A stretch of 64,000 bases of DNA from CAMDPA01 sp964574325. Lineage in GTDB: Bacteria; Pseudomonadota; Alphaproteobacteria; Rhizobiales; Hyphomicrobiaceae. Positions 60,882 to 64,000 of this stretch are shown one piece after another (the first letter of the stretch is position 1; every line of letters starts with the position of its first letter). The stretch spans positions 1-64,000 of the forward strand of contig CAZNMY010000022.1 of NCBI GenBank assembly GCA_964574325.1. The letters are read 5' to 3'. A program made the translations under genes and the position numbers. Below the pieces are notes generated by a model that was not told the origin of the DNA, ran no database searches, and worked only from the letters and a program-made list of their open reading frames with translations.

Positions 60882-61699
60882 GCAGCGCTCGTTCCTGCCT
60901 CTATGTGGGAAAGGTCGTGCATCAGCGCGTCAGGCCGAAGCGCCACCGGCTGTCCTACAGTGTCTTCTCGATGTGTCTCGATGTCGACGAAATCGACGAC
61001 CTCGCTCGAGGATTGCGCGGATTTTCGCGCAACCGTTTCGGCTGGACGAGCTTTCACGATCGGGATCACGGCGCGGGCGATGGTACGCCGGTCGGGGGAC
61101 ATATTCGCGCTCTGCTCGATGCGGCGGGGTTGGCGCGGTTCGGGGCTCGGGTGCAGATCCTGTGCTATCCGCGCATCCTCGGCTATGTGTTCAATCCGCT
61201 GAGCGTCTATTTCTGCGCCGCCGAGGGCGAGCGGCCGGGCGTCATCGTGTACGAGGTCAACAACACGTTCGGCGAGCGCAAGAGCTACGTCATCCCCGTG
61301 GGCGACGATGCCGGCGCGGTGGTTCGGCAATCGTGTGCCAAGGAAATGTATGTATCGCCGTTCACGAAGGCCGAGGGGCGCTACACGTTCTCGATCCGCC
61401 CGCCGGGGGGCGCGGAAGACGATGTTCTCGTCGGGATCACATTGCGGGACGAGCAAGGTGCGGTGCTGAACGCGCGCTTCCGTGGACGTCATGTGGCGTT
61501 GACGAGCGGCAGTCTCGTTGCGGCGTCGGCTGCCCATCCGCTGATGACGTTGAAGGTCCTGGCCGGCATCCATCTGGAAGCCGCGCGTCTATGGACGAAA
61601 GGCGTTCCGATCGTGCCGAGGCATGTCTCGCCGGCATATTCCTTCACGGTGGTCGGAGCAGGGGACGGCGAAGGTGCGGGGACGAAACTTCATGCGTGA
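60878..61699 (+). CDS. DUF1365 family protein
   Basis: A 273-residue protein with the family segments GKVVHQRVRPKRHRLSYSVFSMCLDVDE, GHIRALLDAAGL, ILCYPRILGYVFNPLSVYFC and EVNNTFGERKSYV. The biochemical role is unproven; it is almost always between an FAD oxidoreductase and a CFA-type methyltransferase. It overlaps both neighbours (4 and 8 bases), so the three are one translational unit. Confidence 0.92.
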   Translation: MSSARSCLYVGKVVHQRVRPKRHRLSYSVFSMCLDVDEIDDLARGLRGFSRNRFGWTSFHDRDHGAGDGTPVGGHIRALLDAAGLARFGARVQILCYPRILGYVFNPLSVYFCAAEGERPGVIVYEVNNTFGERKSYVIPVGDDAGAVVRQSCAKEMYVSPFTKAEGRYTFSIRPPGGAEDDVLVGITLRDEQGAVLNARFRGRHVALTSGSLVAASAAHPLMTLKVLAGIHLEAARLWTKGVPIVPRHVSPAYSFTVVGAGDGEGAGTKLHA

Positions 61700-62954
61700 G
61701 CCGAGGGTAACAGCGCGTGCGGCGCCGGCATCTTCCGCGGAAGGCGCCGTTGTCCGGCCGGCGGCCGGTCCCAGTTGGGGTGACCGCGCATTCATCGCAT
61801 TCATCCGCTTGATCGCAGGGCGTCTCGAGGCGGGGCGAATCTGCGTGACCGCGCCGGGCGGTGCGAGCGCGAACATCGCCGGGCGTCTTCCGGGCCGAGA
61901 GGTTCACATCGGGTTCTCCAACTACGGCGCGCTCTGCAAGGTTTTGACGCGGGGCAAGCTCGGGTTTGCCGAGGCCCATATGGACGGCAGTGTAGAGGTG
62001 TCGGACCTGCATGCCCTGTTTCACCTCGTTCTCGACAACGAGGCGATGTTCACGGGTGCTCGAAAGCTGCTGGCGCGTGCGAACCGGGGTGATCGAAGCG
62101 TGCATCGCCGGCGCGACAACACGCGGTCGGGGAGCCGGCGGAACATCGCGGCGCACTATGATCTCGGCAACGATTTCTACCGACTGTGGCTCGACGAGGG
62201 GATGACGTATTCGAGTGGCCTCCATGCCTCGTCGTCGACATCGCTCGAGGACGCACAGGCCGCGAAGATCGCGCGCGTGATCGAGTTGCTGGAACTGCGT
62301 CAGGGGCATCGGCTGCTCGAGATCGGGTGCGGATGGGGCAGCTTGATCGAGGCCGCGGCGCGGCGAGGTGCTGCGGCGACGGGCATTACGATCTCGTCGG
62401 AGCAATTCGACTGGGCGCGGGATCGAATGGCGCGCGAGATGCCGGGCGCGACGGCGGATATACGCTTTCTCGACTATCGCGATGTCACGGGGGCGTTCGA
62501 CCGGATAGCATCTATCGAAATGATCGAAGCTGTCGGCGAGGCGCACTGGCCCGACTATTTCCGCGCGCTGTCGGAGCGTCTGGCGCCGGGAGGCGTCGGT
62601 GTGATCCAGGCGATCACGATTCCAGAGCGCTTCTATGCCGATTATCGCCGGTCGCCAGACTTCATCCAGCGCTACATTTTCCCCGGCGGCATGCTGCCGA
62701 CGATCGAGGCCATGGAGGTTCACGCGAAAGCCAATGGGCTCGCCTTCGAGGTCGTCGAGCAGTTCGCAGCGAGCTATGCGCTGACGTTGCATGCCTGGCG
62801 CAGCCGCTTCGATGCCGCCTGGCCCAGGATCAGGCAGCTCGGATACGACGAGCGGTTCCGGAGGATGTGGGACTATTATCTCGCCTATTGCGCCGCCGGG
62901 TTCGAGCGCGGGGAGATCGACGTCGGTTTCTTCAGGGTGCGCAAGCCGGGTTAG
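61692..62954 (+). CDS. Cyclopropane-fatty-acyl-phospholipid-synthase-like methyltransferase
   Basis: A 420-residue SAM-dependent methyltransferase: an N-terminal lipid-binding domain (1-145), then NIAAHYDLGNDFYRLWLDEGMTYSSG, SAM motif LLEIGCGWGSLIE, GITISSEQ and EMIEAVGEAHWPDYF (acidic bicarbonate-site glutamate), in CfaB/UfaM style. It methylates or cyclopropanates unsaturated phospholipid acyl chains at the membrane. The start is the ATG overlapping the DUF1365 gene by 8 bases. Together with the FAD enzyme and DUF1365 it suggests a modified (for example furan or methylated) fatty acid. Confidence 0.92.
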   Translation: MREPRVTARAAPASSAEGAVVRPAAGPSWGDRAFIAFIRLIAGRLEAGRICVTAPGGASANIAGRLPGREVHIGFSNYGALCKVLTRGKLGFAEAHMDGSVEVSDLHALFHLVLDNEAMFTGARKLLARANRGDRSVHRRRDNTRSGSRRNIAAHYDLGNDFYRLWLDEGMTYSSGLHASSSTSLEDAQAAKIARVIELLELRQGHRLLEIGCGWGSLIEAAARRGAAATGITISSEQFDWARDRMAREMPGATADIRFLDYRDVTGAFDRIASIEMIEAVGEAHWPDYFRALSERLAPGGVGVIQAITIPERFYADYRRSPDFIQRYIFPGGMLPTIEAMEVHAKANGLAFEVVEQFAASYALTLHAWRSRFDAAWPRIRQLGYDERFRRMWDYYLAYCAAGFERGEIDVGFFRVRKPG

Positions 62955-63070
62955 GCAAGCCGAAGCAGCCATGTCCGCAGTGCAGGGCTGCTGCAGGCAG
63001 CACAGCGTCTGGGGAAGGTGATGCGTAAGGATCGCTTGCGCTTCGCCCGGACCTCGCTGATGACGTGGGC

Positions 63071-64000
63071 ATGTCCACATCCGGCGCGGTCAGCGTCAAA
63101 CAATCGACCTTGATCGCTTTCGCTGCGGCCTTGACCGGGCTGATGCCGATGGCGACCGACATCTATCTCATCGTGATGCCGGCTATCGCACGTGATTTCG
63201 GCGCGAGTCTGGCGGCGACACACTCCAGCATGGCGGCATTCGCGCTGGGCTTCGGCGTCGCGCATCTGTTCGTCGGCGTGCTTGCGGACCGCTACGGGCG
63301 GCGGCCGGTCGCCATCGGGGGCGCGTTCGCCTTCCTGGTGGCGACGAGTGCGGTGGTGATGTCGAGCAGTCTCGAAGTGCTGACCGTATGCCGCTTCGTG
63401 CAAGGGCTGGTGATCGCGGTCTGTCCGATACTCGGGCGGGCGATCGTGCGGGACGCCGTGACCCCGGCCGAGGCGGCGCGTGTGTATTCGCTGGTCAACG
63501 CCCTGGCGTCGTTGTCGCCGCTGACCGCGCCATTTCTCAGCGCCATTGCGGCGGCCTGGGGAGGATGGCGCACGGCGATGGGACTGCTCTTCGTCTACGG
63601 GTTCCTCCTGCTGGCGGCGGTCGTGCTGCGCCTGCCGGAAACGCGGCCGCCGACGGTCGCGGATACGCCGACGCCGTTCGCGGCAGCGCGCGAGCTGCTG
63701 ACGCACCCGCGTTTCATCTACGGCGCAACGATCACGATGCTGCTCTACAGCGCGCTGTTCACGTGGATATCGACGTCGCCGTTCCTGATGATCGATGTGC
63801 TCGGCTTCTCGACGACGGGGGCCGCGGTCGTGCTGGGGCTGGGCTCGCTCGGCTATATGGGTGGCTCGCTGATCTCGGCGCGGCTCGCGGGGCGGATCAC
63901 GCCCGAGCGGCTCGTCGCTGCCGGCGCGCCGCTGATGCTGGCCGGTGCGATCGGGGGCTACTTCGCGTTGTCGCGGGCCAATCCCGGGCCGGTCGTGACG
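63071..64000 (+). CDS. MFS drug-resistance transporter, Bcr/CflA-like (3' truncated)
   Basis: The first 310 residues of a major facilitator transporter; the gene runs off the window. About nine membrane helices are seen with ATDIYLIVMPAIARDFGAS, the GVLADRYGRRPVAIGG motif A loop and SLSPLTAPFLSAIAAAWGGWR, all typical of the Bcr/CflA subfamily. It would export a drug or small metabolite by proton antiport. It begins 116 bases after the methyltransferase gene on the same strand and may extend that operon. Confidence 0.9.
   Translation, partial: MSTSGAVSVKQSTLIAFAAALTGLMPMATDIYLIVMPAIARDFGASLAATHSSMAAFALGFGVAHLFVGVLADRYGRRPVAIGGAFAFLVATSAVVMSSSLEVLTVCRFVQGLVIAVCPILGRAIVRDAVTPAEAARVYSLVNALASLSPLTAPFLSAIAAAWGGWRTAMGLLFVYGFLLLAAVVLRLPETRPPTVADTPTPFAAARELLTHPRFIYGATITMLLYSALFTWISTSPFLMIDVLGFSTTGAAVVLGLGSLGYMGGSLISARLAGRITPERLVAAGAPLMLAGAIGGYFALSRANPGPVVT

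Noticed and set aside
1..64000. CRISPR array, tRNA or rRNA genes, prophage
   Set aside because: No regularly spaced repeats, no cloverleaf I could support and no phage structural or integrase genes were found.

Overview
The window is GC-rich alphaproteobacterial DNA, most likely from the order Hyphomicrobiales (Rhizobiales), near the Bradyrhizobium/Rhodopseudomonas/Xanthobacteraceae groups. This rests on gene content (BcsS, a membrane-anchored CycM-type cytochrome c, a yejABEF-type peptide importer, a Gfo/Idh/MocA plus phthalate-type reductase pair) and on several families of short palindromic repeats between genes. No rRNA, tRNA, CRISPR array or phage was seen. The right end cuts an MFS transporter gene.

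Layout. 1-2.6 kb: a minus-strand operon for a three-gene cobalt-type nitrile hydratase/thiocyanate hydrolase-like enzyme, followed by an NAD-dependent epimerase. 2.8-12 kb: small exported proteins, a degenerate EAL protein, a cysteine-dioxygenase-like cupin, a thiolase, a DUF218 protein, a CHASE2 protein with no output domain, and a peptidoglycan-binding-like protein. 12.3-17.7 kb: a GST and, divergently, a 1354-residue Pls/PosA-type membrane NRPS with the architecture of epsilon-poly-lysine synthetase. 17.8-22 kb: a ligase-associated DNA repair pair (ATP-dependent ligase and MBL-fold exonuclease), a small membrane protein and BcsS. 22.1-22.36 kb: a 151-bp MITE-like element with 25-bp perfect inverted ends and a 9-bp target duplication, abutting a second palindromic repeat.

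22.4-29.7 kb: an NMT1-type binding protein facing a seven-gene same-strand run (PDR-type reductase, Gfo/Idh/MocA dehydrogenase, MarR regulator, brnT broken by a stop codon, its antitoxin, an EutA-like reactivase, a double cupin). 30-37.1 kb: a six-gene hyfBCEFGI-like membrane complex whose large subunit has SGDS where [NiFe] hydrogenases have CGIC, so it is probably a complex I/hydrogenase-related (Ehr-like) ion-pumping complex and not a hydrogenase. 37.1-38.8 kb: a sterol-desaturase-family hydroxylase and a DODA-type dioxygenase. 39-44.7 kb: a translationally coupled run of a beta-propeller protein, a PQQ-system-type binding protein, an ABC-2 permease and a complete NitT/TauT-type importer; two binding-protein genes carry palindromic repeats inside their 5' coding region.

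44.9-55.1 kb: pyruvate kinase, then a peptide ABC operon with two tandem YejA-like binding proteins, in which a VapBC-type toxin-antitoxin pair sits between yejE and yejF. 55.2-58.5 kb: cytochrome c with a clear terminator, kdsB-pheA (overlapping) and a cupin. 58.8-64 kb: a CMD-family protein, then an overlapping trio (FAD oxidoreductase, DUF1365, CFA-synthase-like methyltransferase) of the type linked to membrane fatty-acid modification, and a truncated Bcr/CflA-like transporter.
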